Shown in pieces: positions 38,162-48,942 of a stretch of 64,000 nucleotides of DNA. The notes beneath the pieces are model-generated. The model saw only the letters and a list, made by a program, of their open reading frames with translations. It searched no databases and had not been told where the DNA came from. Position 1 is the first letter of the stretch. The number at the start of each line of letters is the position of its first letter. The stretch lies in the NCBI GenBank assembly GCA_018894105.1, contig CM032133.1, positions 13,964,501 to 14,028,500 of the forward strand, read 5' to 3'. Both the position numbers and the translations under genes were made by a program. This stretch comes from Jacaranda mimosifolia (Eukaryota > Streptophyta > Magnoliopsida > Lamiales > Bignoniaceae).

Positions 38162-38225
38162 ATATATATATATGTATGTGTGTGTGTGTGTTACTATATT
38201 ATATATATATAGAATATAGAATTAC
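38162..38225. repeat. TA/TG microsatellite inside the hAT element
   Basis: Runs of TATATA and TGTGTG, then ATATAT, just inside the left subterminal region. Confidence 0.85.
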
Positions 38226-39171
38226 TAAACAAACACAGCACAGCAGCACAGCACAGTTTTCCTTTTTTCCTCACAACATTTCTGATTCCTCCTCACGCGA
38301 GTCGCGACTGCAGTCTGCAGATCCCTTAATTCCTACACCAAAAAATTTACTCAAATCCTTTCTTCACTTCAGCAGGCAACAACTCAGCAACAACAACTCA
38401 GCAAGATAACAAAGGAGCAAACCCATTTCATTCCTCAAACATCAATTGATCCTCATCTAACCGTGATTCCACCGACGGGCGACGGGCGATAGGCGACGGG
38501 CCATTTTCCTCACGCAGCAGCAGATGCAATCAGGTACAGTAAATTTTTTCAGTTTTTTTTTTTTTTTTTTCTTCTGTTTCTTTATTTTTCTGTTTCTGTT
38601 CTGTTTTTGTAAATTCCGTAAGGTACTTTTAGTGTTACTATTGTATGTAATCTGCATATATACAACAATGAGAATATCAATTGTTGATTTGGTGTTTGGA
38701 TTTTAATTTGTTTGATTTGATTTGCCATTTAATCTGCATTTTGCTAATTTTAGATCAGACTTAGTCTAGAGATGTTTTAGTTTCAAGTTTTAGTTCCTTA
38801 TTAGTTATTAATATTTGTTAATGTGGGTTTTCCAACTATATGGAGATTTTATTGAGTATAATTTGGTAGAGTTATGCGTTTTGCATTGTTGACATAGTGT
38901 TAAGCAGTTGGACTCGATGCTTTGATTGTTTATGTTGTATGCAAGAGGGGTAATGATATTCAATTGTTCTGCTTGTTGCTAGTGTGAAGGCTATTTAATT
39001 TTGACTAATTTGGTGTTCTTAGGCAACGAAGTTATATTGCTTTATCCACATATAAGAATACCGTGATTCTTACCCTCTTATTATTTGAACTTTTAGTTAA
39101 CCTTTCTTTATATAGGTTATTATAAATTTATATTTATAAATGTAACTAATTAGATTTCTTTATTTTCAGGT

Positions 39172-41320
39172 ATGGAAAGCGAAAGAAGTGCTTCAATGAG
39201 TTCAATGCCTATGGATTCACATCCAGTTCCAAATCCAACTCAAGATCATCAACAAATAGAAGATGTAGAAGAATTAGAGCATCTTTCGGACTCACACACA
39301 CAAAATGAAACTCAGAGTCAAAGACCAAAGAGAAAAGAGATGTCCAGAAGATCTCGAGTTTGGATCACTTCACTCTTTACACCGAAAAGAATGGGAAGCA
39401 GAGGGCTAAATGTAATTCTTGTGACAGAAATTATGCAGCTGATCCTTCAAAAAATGGGACTTTTGGTATGAACAATCATATGAAGGTATATAAGAATCAT
39501 CTTGATAATGCTTATATGGGAGATAATCACACAATTCAAAGTTTTTGTCAAAGTGTAACTGGAGAATTGAAAGAGGTATCTTCTAGTTGGAAATTTGATC
39601 AAGAGGCTGTTAGAAAAGGCTTAGCACGTATGCTAATTGTTGATTAATTGCCTTTTAAATTTGTTGAGAATGAAGGATTTAGGCATCTTATGTCTATTGC
39701 ATGTCCACAGGTTTTTGTGCCATCGAGAACCACCATAACAAGGGATTGCTATAGAATGTACTTTGATGAAAAAAATAAGTTGAAGAATTATTTTAAGAAC
39801 TCGGGGCAAAGAATTTCATTAACCACTGATACATGGACTTCTAATCAGAGACTTACCTACTTATGTTTGACTGGACATTTTATTGATGAAGATTGGAAAT
39901 TACATAAGGTGATTCTTAATTTCATTCCATGTCCCACTCATAAAGGTGATGAGATTGGTCTCTTGATTGAAAAATGTTTGCTTGATTGGGGAATTGACAA
40001 GATTTTCACAATTACTGTTGATAATGCTTCATCTAATGATACTACTGTGGCTTATTTGAGAAAAAGATTTGTTAATTGGGGGACTTCTATATTGGGTGGG
40101 AAGTTTTTGCATGTAAAATGCATGGCTCATATTGTGAATCTTGTTGTTAAAGATGGATTGAAAGAGGTGAATGAGTCGGTTGAGCGGGTTCGTACAGTGG
40201 TAAGGTATGTGAAACAATCCCCTGCAAGATTGAAGAAGTTTAGTAATTATGTTGAAGAAGAAAAGGTTGATAGTAAGAAATCATTGTCTTTAGATGTTCC
40301 AACTAGATGGAACTCTGCTTTCACTATGCTAGAGACAGCTTTGATTTTTCAAGATGTGTTTGACAGATATGAGATGCATGATTCATATTTTCGTGCAGAT
40401 TTTATGCTTAATGGACCTTATGGAAAGATAGGATTGCCTACGAAATATGATTGGGTTGTTGTTGAACGTTTGGTAAAAGTGTTGCAACATTTTTATGATC
40501 TTACTCTTCGAGTGTCTGGCTCTTTATTTGTGACATCTAATACATTTTTGGACGAAATTAGTGATGTAGATGATTTATTGAAGGAGTGGCTTAAGAGTGA
40601 TGACTTTTATTTGGTGGATATGGCAGAAAAAATGAAATTGAAATTTGACAAATATTGGGGTAATATAGAGAAGATGAACATAATGTTGTATGTTGCTGTC
40701 ATGCTTGATCCTCGTAACAAGCTGAATTATGTGTTGTATGTGTTTAAGAATATGTATGGAAATGAACGTGGAGAGCAAATGGGAAACTTGGCAAAAGGTG
40801 CTCTTTATGATGGTTTTGAAGAATATAAGAATTTATATTCTTCTAAAACATCATCACTATCATGCTCTTCAAATGCATCTAAGGAAAACACAATGCAAAA
40901 TTCATCTGGGTCTGAGGCTGAGAATGAAAGAAAGGTTATGAGAGCTCATAGAAAGAAGTACCTACAAATGATATCTGAGATTGAAGGAATGGATGAATCA
41001 GAGTTAGATATGTATTTACGTGAGCGCATCGAAAAAGACACTACAGAGTTGATATCATTGATTGGTGGAAAGTGCATAGCCCTAGATTTCCCATTTTATC
41101 AAGATTGGCTCGTGATGTACTTGCCATGCCCATTTCTACTGTGGCTTCTGAATCTGCCTTTAGCACTGGAGGTCGCATCATTGATGACTTTAGAGCTTCA
41201 TTGACTCCTAAAATGGCACAAGCTCTAATTTGTTGTCAAGATTGGCTCCGTCGTGCCCCAAGTAAGCCTCCTGAAGAGGACTATGAATTCCTTCAAAAAA
41301 TTGAAAAAGGTAAAATTTAA
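39172..41320 (+). pseudogene. hAT transposase (BED zinc finger, RNase H-like core, hATC), broken
   Basis: N-terminal acidic region, then a BED zinc finger (VW...HFT, CNSCDRNYAADPSKNGTFGMNNHM), then the RNase H-like hAT core (SLTTDTWTSNQRLTYLCLTG, ITVDNASSND, LHVKCMAHIVNLVVKDGL, DVPTRWNSAFTML), the DUF4413-type region (KFDKYWGNIEKMNIMLYVAV) and the C-terminal dimerisation domain (ILSRLARDVLAMP, VASESAFSTGGRIIDDFRAS). It is of the DAYSLEEPER/RICESLEEPER type. Three defects: a frame change near 39360 at the start of the BED domain, a TAA stop at 39645-39647, and a frame change near 41055-41070 ahead of the hATC domain. The ORF at 39648-41204 covers most of the core. This copy cannot make a full transposase. 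Confidence 0.93.
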
Positions 41321-42774
41321 TGTTTTCTTAAAATAAGTTCAATTATTAATTCTATATTCATTAGTACGTTGCTTTTTTGTATTTCATTCTTATCGTGATT
41401 TCTTGTAGATATGGCTTCAAGTGTTGGTACGGAGTCAACTATCATTGGTTTATGAGGTATATGATATGAAATTCAATATTTCAAGTTTTGACATATAGGT
41501 AAATTGTTATTACCATTCCCTTTCTTTAGTGTAAATGTTGTAAATTGTTGCTCTTCTTTTGTTATTTTTGTTGCTTTATTTGCTTTATTTGCTTTTTTTA
41601 TTTTTTTATTTTTGGGTTTTGCAGTTTGCAGATGTGTTGGAACTTGGATAGTTGGATGAATGATGAATTGCTAATTTGCTAGTGTGGTGTGGAGATTGGA
41701 GACTAGAGTCTTAGATTTGACTTTTGAGCAATGGCTAAAAGTTGGAGACTTTGAGTGGATTGTTATAATGTTATTTAATTTGTGTGCTCCCCCTTCTCCC
41801 CTCTCGAGCCTTCCCCCTTTCTCCCGGCACTGGAAACAATTAAAGTTTAGCATGAATTTATTATTGTTGTAACTACTAACTACTATTAGCAACTTATAAA
41901 TTTGTGTTATTAAACTATTTCTTGATGTTGTGTTATTTTTTGTTAATTAAGCTAAAAATAAAAAATAAAAAAAATTGATATTTCGGTTGGCAACCGAATC
42001 AAACCGAACAAACTTTCGGTTTTAACCGAACCGAACTAATTAGTTCGGTTCGGTATTCGGTTTGGAATTTTGGTGTACCGAAATTTCGGTTTGGTTCGGT
42101 TCGATTTTTACCGAATGAACACCCCTAAGCTAGGGTATCACATGTTCCGCAGGTCAGAACTTGCCCTCGATCAGGTTGGTCAACTGCGGGTAGAATACAA
42201 GGAGATGGATACCACAAAAGCCACGCTCGAGTCTGCTCAAATGGAAGTCGAGCGACTGACGAAGCAGCTGGAAGATGTGAACTCGCAGCTCATGATGAAA
42301 GATGCCGAACTGATAGCTGCGGTGACCGCTAGGAGCGTGGCCGATGAGCTTCTGAAGAAGGCACAGGTAGAGGCGCAGTCCTACTATGATAACGGTCGGG
42401 CGCATGGGTATGAAGCTGCTTTGCAATTTGCTCGTCGGGAGTTTAAGCAGTAGCTGCCGAGAGTTCGACGGGAGGCGGTGCAACAATTCATGCTGACACC
42501 AACCTTTATGGATGCTAGTGTCGTCTTTTCAATCGACGATGCTAAAGATGCATTCGATAAGGCTGTTCGGTAGCTCGAGTTTCTAGGATACAACATCAGC
42601 ACGGAGGATAAATAGCGCTTGAGTTATACGCTCGGCGAGTAGCTCCAAATGTATCCTAACGAGGGCGCCCCTGCCGAAGAGGCCACCGTCGCCGCTGGAG
42701 TTGCATCTGCCTCTGGTCTTGCCCCGACTCCTCCACCACCTATCCCTGAGCACATGCCTGTGTCGAGGCGGTGA

Positions 42775-43890
42775 CTACGAAGTTCGACTTTGCCAATGAT
42801 TTTGCGTTTGACATGGGGGTGGCAAGGTGAACACAGCCCAGTACTTTCCGCCCAGCGAATACCCTTTCCTGGTAGATGAAGTGGGCCCGTCGCAACCTCC
42901 AAGGCGAGACGAGAAGGAGGCCACTTGAGACAAATGGGAGGGGTCCAACCAAGTCTGAGGTTGAGTGGCCTTCGCTGGATGATGCTTGAAGCCTTCCTCT
43001 TCTTTCTTTTCTTTTTATCTCTTTTTTTGTTTTGTAATCCGGAAGTGCTTTTGTAATTGGAATTATTGAACGTTAATGGGATCTTTCATTTAGCTCATCA
43101 ATGTGTATCAGGATTTAATTCCCATTATTTTTGATCGATAAAAAATTAACGTATTATGTCGTGCTTAACGATTTTCGTGGCTCAGTGTTACTGATTATGT
43201 ATGGTCGATTTAAATTTGCATGACTTAAAAAGTTACTTGAATTGATATTCTGCCAGGTCAACTTAAAAAACTTGCAAGATTTTAAATATGCCAAGTCTTT
43301 ACTTGTTGTTGATGTCGTAAGTGTGGTTTACTTAAGGTTTTGCTATCGCTTGGGCTGAGTTGATCAGCTCTATTAGGCAGGTTTGTTCAATGAACCGCGT
43401 GATTTGTAATCTTGTGGCTTGAAGCCGTTTTTGTGGTGAAGGCTTGGAGCCTACTAGATGGTCGACTGCGGGGTCAGCCGCATATGGTCATGCCATTTGA
43501 TTGGGTTAAAAAACCCTTATTTGGCAGCTGGAAGCTACTAAGTGGTCGACCTTAGGTGGCCTACCTATTTAAGGACTTAGGCTGGGAAGCCTTGGATTGG
43601 CGGCTTGAAGCCGTTAGGTGGTCGACTACGGGGTCAATTACAAACGATCGAACTGACGATCGATGTTGGGGAGGCTTTATGATGCGGCTCGATGTCGCCG
43701 TCACATCAATTACATCATATGAATGCGTTACTGAGCAAAATACTTGGGAACTTTATTAACACAGAACTGTAGAATGAGTCTCATACATAAAATTTTCTTA
43801 AGTTAACAGCGTTCCAAGGGCGCAGAAGCTCCTTGCTACTCATGTCGGATAAGCGTTGTTCTTCGCCACTTTAGTAACTACACAAGGCCC
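42775..43890. other. Non-coding interior of the Tat element between antisense ORF and integrase
   Basis: Contains the 3' end of the antisense ORF, a T-rich stretch and short GGTCGACTACGGGGTC-type blocks (43460-43640) like those amplified in element A. No open frame with a recognised domain. Confidence 0.6.
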
Positions 43891-43893
43891 TTC

Positions 43894-44655
43894 CTATTTC
43901 AGGTCGAGCTTGCCAACACTCTTGGAGACCTTGACTTTTTTGAGGACGAGGTCGCTAACTTTGAAGTTCCTCGGTTGAACCCTTTTGTTGTAGTAATCGG
44001 CCATCTTTGATTGATATCTTTGCATGGTGGAGTAAGCTTGTTGGCGCAGTTCGTCGATGGTTTCGAGGTCAAGTTCCCTTTTAGAAGAGTTTGTGGTTAG
44101 GTTAAAATGTATCACCCGAGCTATGTGCTGTATTAGTTTGGTCGGGATTACTGCTTCTGACCGGTATACCAGACTATAAAGGTTGTGTCCTGTCACTGTT
44201 CACGGGGTTGTCCGGTACGCCCACAATAAACCTGGTAGGTCGTTTGCCTAGGTCGCTCCGGTTCCTGTTATCCTCACCTTAAGGTGGTCGAGAACCGTTC
44301 GGTTTGTCACTTTGGTTTGGCCACTAGCTTGGGGATTTCCTATTGAGGTAAAGTGTTGGCGAATTCCCAGATTTTGGCACCAGTCCCTTGTGCGTCTGCT
44401 TTGGAATTGGGTCCCGTTTTTTGATATAAGGACTTTAGGGAGACCGAACCGACAAATTATATTTTTCCATATTAAGCTTTTTATGGCGGCGTCGGTTATC
44501 ATAGGGACTGCTTCTGCTTCGACCCACTTGGTGAAGTATTCGATCGGCACAATGATGAATTTTCTTTGGCCTGTCATTTTTGGGAGAGAACCGACGATGT
44601 CAATTCTCCATTGGTCGAACGGCCAGGTGATATGGACATTTACCATTGCTGCCAT
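43894..44655 (-). pseudogene. Integrase of the Tat element, catalytic residues lost
   Basis: Core in 44655-44248: DQWRIDIVGSLP supplies the first Asp. The second catalytic position reads LISKNGTQF (Lys for Asp) and the third reads NPQASGQTKVTNRT (Lys for Glu). The C-terminal part is in 44196-43894 (LVYRSEAVIPTKL, YNKRVQPRNFKVSDLVLKKV). A frame break separates the two parts. With two of the three D,D,E residues replaced this copy cannot integrate DNA. Confidence 0.9.
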
Positions 44656-45241
44656 GGGTCGATGAGATATGTTCGAATGAACCTTATAAGATTGGCATCA
44701 CTTGGTGAAATCGATGGCATCCTTGAGCAACGTGGGCCAGAAGTACCCGTATCGGATGATTTTGTGGGCTAGGGTGCGGCTGCCGGAGTGATTTCTGCAG
44801 ATGCCCGCGTGGACCTCGTGTAGAACGTCTCGAGTTTGGCTAGGATCTAAGCATCTCAATGGTGGGCCTTAGATTGACCTCCTATATAGTAACCCATGCT
44901 CATCTAGGGCGAATTTGGCTGCCAAGCTTCTGAGTCGACGCGCCTCGTCCTTGTCCTCTAGCAATATTCCCTGTCTGAGGTAGAGTTTAATTTCATCTTG
45001 CTAAGAGGGATTTACTTTTCCGACATTCCCACCAAGTCCTGGTCGGAGCAACTTATGGACGGCTGGTGTACGACCATGAACGTAATTGTTCTATCTCTAG
45101 TTCTTTTAGCTGAGCTGGCAAATTTAGACATGGCGTCTGCTCTTTCATTTTCTGATCGAGGAACTTGGTTCAAAGTGAACTCTACACCTCAGCCAGGTAC
45201 TTGGTCATTGTAAATTCTTTAGCCTTGAAATTGCCTTTGAC

Positions 45242-45532
45242 CTATTCGAAGACTAACTGAGAGTTGGTAATTACCGCCAGCTGCTCCATTCCTCGGTCCG
45301 CCACCATCCTCATACCCACGAGGAGGGCCTCGTAGTCCGCTTCATTATTCGTTACAGGGTAGTCGAGCCTAATAGCAAAATCATATTCCTTTGCCAGCGG
45401 AGAGCGGAGTGAGACTCCCACTCTCCCTCCCACAGCAGTCGCCGAGCTATCGACGTGCAGTGTCCAAATGAGGGAGCCATGGTCGGGATGCTCTGGAAGG
45501 TCAAACATTTCTGCGACGAAGTCCGCTAACAC
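45242..45532 (-). pseudogene. Second RNase H domain of the Tat element
   Basis: LIWTLHVDSSATAVGG carries the first catalytic Asp, TNNEADYEALLVGM the catalytic Glu, and AVITNSQLVFE has Asn where the family has Asp (SDSQLV). It lies between the first RNase H and integrase, the arrangement known for Tat elements. Confidence 0.85.
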
Positions 45533-45690
45533 CTATGCCTTTATGGATGTGCGGGGCTGGAAACTGATGTCAAATTTGTCGAGTTCGATAGCCCATTTGA
45601 TAAGTCGTCCAGATGAGTCTAGTTTAGATAGCACCTGCTTCAGTGGTTGATTAGTTAATACCATGACGGAATGCGATTGGAAATAAGGTC

Positions 45691-46191
45691 TCAACTTGCT
45701 GGCCACTGTGACAGGGCAAGCGCGAATTTCTCGATCTCCAGGTAGTTGTGCTCTGGGCCCTGCAATGATTTGCTGCAGTAGTAGATAGGTCGGTATGCTC
45801 CGCCTCTCGTTGAGACCAAAATTGAGCTAATTGACGCCGATGATGCTGCCAAGTACATGTACAGGGTTTCGCCCAAGTTAGGTTTGGCCAACATATGCGA
45901 CAAGGATAGATATTGCTTTAACTCAACCAGGGCCTGGTTGCACTCTTCCGACCATTGGAATCCTGACTTTTTAGTGTTTCTGAGAATTTTGAAAAATGAC
46001 AAGCTCTTATTGGCTAAACGCGCAATGAACCTCCTTAGGGCAATGATCTGGCCAACCAGCCACTGTACATCCCTGACCATTGAGGGGGTTCGATGTCCAA
46101 GATTGCTTGAATTTTTTGAGGGTTCGCCTCGATGCCTCTCTGGCTGACCATGCACCCTAAGAATTTGCCTACTCAAACTCCAAAAGTACAC
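45691..46191 (-). pseudogene. RT connection/first RNase H domain of the Tat element
   Basis: RRFIARLANKSLSFFKIL, FQWSEECNQALVELKQYL and LYMYLAASSASISSILV followed by PIYYCSKSLQGPEHNYLEIEK are the standard gypsy thumb/RNase H blocks. The family's catalytic Asp after LYLY is replaced (LYMYLAASS). The upstream end is frame-shifted against the reverse transcriptase. Confidence 0.85.
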
Positions 46192-46895
46192 TTGTTGGGA
46201 TTAAGTTTTGTGTCGAAGGCACGAAGTGTGGAGAAAATGTGGTTGAGATCGACCATATGTTTTCTGCTTTTTGTGTCTTAACAATCATATCGTCGACATA
46301 TACCTCTATTGATTGGCCGATTTCATTTTTGAACATGAAGTTCACTAGTCTTTGATAAGTTGCTCCTGCATTTTTAAGCCCAAAAGGCATTACCAGGAAA
46401 CAGTAAACCCCGTTGGGTACGACAAAAGACGTCTTGTCTCTACCCTCGGGTGCCATGAATATTTGGTAATACACTTGGAAGGCGTCCATCATACTTAATA
46501 GTTCACAACCAGTAGTGGAATCGACCAGTAAGTCTATGCGAGGCAGGGGGTAAGGATCTTTAGGGCAAGCTTTATTGAGATTAGTGAAATGTACACATAC
46601 GCCATTTTCCCTCATTTTTGGGGACCAAGACTACATTACAAAGTCAACTAGGGTATTGAATTTCCACAATGTATGCTGTTTCCAACAGCTTGTTGACTTC
46701 ATCTTCAATGATTTAGCTTCTTTTAGCGTTGAACGTCTGGGTCTTTTGCTTCACAAGTTTGTATAAGGGGTCCACATTGAGTCTATGAACAATGACGCTG
46801 GGGTCAATTCCTTGCACGTCGGAGGCCTTCCATGCGAATACGTCGATGTTCTTACGAAGGAATTCGATCATGAGGCATTCCATGCGGTTGCCCAT
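46169..46895 (-). pseudogene. Reverse transcriptase of the Tat element
   Basis: Two frames: 46895-46713 (FLRKNIDVFAWKASDVQGID, HRLNVDP) and 46615-46169 (DLLVDSTTGCELLSMMDAF, TSFVVPNGVYCFLVMPFGLK, YVDDMIVKT). The YVDD active site is intact, but the frame is broken on both sides and between the two pieces. Confidence 0.9.
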
Positions 46896-47050
46896 ATCGC
46901 TGCCGATCTGAGTGGTCTTGTCAGGGTTTCCTGGTTCGAACTCAATGGTCTTGAATTTGCCTACGAGTTCAAGCCTGGTATCTTCGAGTTTCTGTTTCTT
47001 GACCTACTATTCCCCTTCAGGTTCCGCTACTGGGGCGTCTCTCAGGGGGT

Positions 47051-47470
47051 TCAGTTTAGGTCGACTTTTCTGCTTAGTGGCCTCGACCGAAGTGGTGTAG
47101 CATCGCCATGCCTCCTTAACGTTACACCCCCTATGCCCGTAAAGGTTGGGAACTTAACTTTCATGTGATAGGTTGACACTACTGCTTGGAAATCGTTCAA
47201 AGCTGGTCGACCAACGATAGGATTGTATGCAAAAGGTGTATCGACGACCAGGTAGCTAACCATAAGGGTTCTTCTTCTTGGGGCTTCTCCGAATGAAGTG
47301 GAGAGGTTGATGGATCCTTCTGGCATAATCTTTGTCCCGCAAAACCCGACCAACGGAGTCTTAACAGGCTCAAACTTCAATTTTCCCAGTTTCATTCTCT
47401 ACAAAGTGGACAGAAAGATGATGTTTGCCGAACTACCGTTGTCGGCCAGAACTTTTCAGACCTCAAAGTT
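47051..47470 (-). pseudogene. Aspartic protease region of the Tat element
   Basis: VLADNGSSANIIFLSTL (active-site DNGSS form usual in this lineage) is followed by a stop near 47399 and then MKLGKLKFEPVKTPLVGF and NPIVGRPALNDFQAVVST (ILGRP-type flap/second motif with I-V-G-R-P). One nonsense break inside the domain. Confidence 0.8.
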
Positions 47471-47899
47471 TGCTATCCCGATGGAGACGACCAGGGGGCA
47501 ATCCAACTGGTTGTCCACTCCTTGACCTTTGAGGTGCGCAAGGTCTTCTTCTAAAAAAGAAATTAGTTCTGCACTCGTGGATAGTTGGAATACTGTTTTG
47601 ACCATCGAAGAGTTGGTCGACTCCTGCCTTCTTTAGTTCTACTTTTTGGCTAACTTGGAGTCCCCCCCAGTGGGGGGCCTCTAGCTATGGTGTTAATGAC
47701 CCCCTTGATTGGTGGGCGGGGATCATGGGCTGCCTTTTTCCCTATGTCTTCTTTTCTTGGGCTAATCGACCATTCTCTTCGGGGAGTCTGGTCAGTTGCC
47801 CTTTGTTCTTGCTTAACACTTCCATCCACAAATTTCTTGAGATGGCCCTACTTGATTAGCCTCTCAATCTCGTCATGGAGGTTGAAACAATCCTCCGTG

Positions 47900-48435
47900 T
47901 CGTGCCTTTTTTGCCGGTGAAAATGGTAGTATTTCTTGGACCTCTTCATCGCTTCGGTTTCAGCTAGTTTCCTGGGCCTTTTTAGAAGGTTGTCATGCTC
48001 GATGGCGAACAACACTTCTTTCCTCGAAAAGTTGAGCTGAGTGTTTTCATGGAATCATTTGATGGGAGATCGACGACCATCCTTTTGCTGGTTGTCGTCT
48101 TTCTCCTTTGCCTTTCTCTTTTAGACCTCTGAGTTGCCATATTTCAACATGTTCATGTCCTTTTGCGTCATATACCTCTCCACGAGGTCGAGCAACTCCT
48201 CCATCGACCTTGGCCTTTCCCTGACTAACGCATTCGCACATTCCTTGTGGTGGAGTCCCAGGAAAAGCACATCAATTAAAAACTCAATTCGCAGGCTGTC
48301 AATTTTCAGGACCTCCATGTTGAATCTGGTGAAGAAATCACGGAGAGACTCCCCTTCACTTTGTTTAACCGTGTGCAAGTGAGTATGGGGGAGTTTTGCT
48401 TTTCTTCGACAAGTAAATTGGTGCAGAAATTTGTC
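47900..48435 (-). pseudogene. Gag remnant of the Tat element
   Basis: LPHTHLHTVKQSEGESLRDF, FTRFNMEVLKID and ERPRSMEELLDLVERYM are the retrotransposon gag domain; a Lys-rich stretch follows. No ATG precedes it, and a stop upstream near 48440 marks the point where the element is truncated. Confidence 0.85.
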
Positions 48436-48439
48436 ACAT

Positions 48440-48942
48440 AACTAATGAATATAGGTTTGATTCATAATGAGGACCATTTTAATCTTTAGATGATGAAATA
48501 GGAAGAAGCTAAAAAGTCAGTTCGATGTTAGTTCAATCTAATTGTAGCTCGATAAGAAGTATGATAAAAACTCCACCATATTAATAGTCATCATGGTACT
48601 TAGATTCTTAAAAAAATTCTATTCAAATTAATATCCCAATATCGCTTCTTATTTCTATAGATTTAGTGCTTCTAACTTTTTTTCATTAATATTAATATTC
48701 ATAAAATAATTCTGCTATTCAAAAGCAGCGATAGTTCTTGAAGAGACACGCTTTCTGGAAGTATTGAGCCTAATTGGGTAGAAACACAATACACGACAAC
48801 AGTCTTGACCCAAATACTCAGCCCATTGGACTGACTGCTCAAGGCCTAAAAGCATGTCGTGGGCCATTATTAGTCTTCACTCTGGCGTCTGGCCATAATC
48901 CTGTTAACCCCATCTGGTTTTCCCTCTGTCCGAAGGCAGAAC
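48440..48942 (+). promoter_or_regulatory. Upstream region of the ribosomal protein L11 gene with two site II motifs
   Basis: About 500 bp between the truncated retrotransposon and the start codon. TGGGCC at 48860-48865 (plus) and TGGGCT at 48825-48820 (minus) are site II (TGGGCY) elements. These are known from promoters of plant genes for mitochondrial and ribosomal proteins, where TCP factors bind. Their spacing of about 40 bp and distance of about 80-120 bp to the ATG fit that role. Confidence 0.6.

Larger units (their letters stand above)
37981..42127 (+). mobile_element. hAT transposon (4.1 kb), inserted in the antisense ORF
   Basis: Both ends carry the inverted terminal block GTTCAT followed by TTCGG, with many CCGAA/TTCGG subterminal repeats (38000-38150 and 41980-42115). 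The right end, read inward, starts TAGGGGTGTTCATTCGG, a common plant hAT terminus; the left end begins TTGTTCATAGTTCGG, so a few terminal bases are missing. AGCTAGG flanks both sides (37974-37980 and 42128-42134), a 7 bp remainder of the expected 8 bp target-site duplication. Removing the insertion rejoins the flanking host ORF in frame, which shows that it landed in a coding exon. Confidence 0.9.
36396..42775 (+). pseudogene. Antisense ORF of the Tat element (Transposase_28 / gypsy-type transposon domain)
   Basis: Plus-strand gene remnant opposite to gag-pol. Recognisable stretches are RSIVGEADMAILKKLY and VPDNYGLIAPGPLGRMD (36600-36730), LTPTWPNTFVRDLV (37140-37180), MKRTRQQAIARAKKNRE (37391-), YLRFGIEFGVYNSM (37700-) and MKALAYHTNMV (37860-). 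It continues after the hAT insertion with a coiled coil (42155-42450: DQVGQLRVEYKEMD, LESAQMEVERLTKQL). The domain is that of Pfam Transposase_28, 'putative gypsy type transposon'; its role is unknown. In-frame stops (for example near 36727, 42451 and 42570) and frame changes show that it is dead. Probable introns lie near 36830-36950, 37290-37380 and 37890-37966. Confidence 0.75.
36007..48435 (-). mobile_element. Long decayed Tat-lineage Ty3/gypsy retrotransposon
   Basis: Minus-strand order from the right: gag (about 48435-47900), aspartic protease (ADNGSSANIIF, about 47470-47410), reverse transcriptase (46895-46169), RNase H (46191-45691), a second RNase H (45532-45242) and integrase (44655-43894). 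Two successive RNase H regions and an extra ORF between integrase and 3' LTR, read in the opposite direction, are known marks of the Tat lineage. The 3' LTR is 35221-36006. No 5' LTR is seen: gag runs into a stop near 48440 and unrelated AT-rich DNA, so the right end is lost. All domains carry frameshifts or stops. A hAT transposon is inserted at 37981-42127. Confidence 0.88.
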
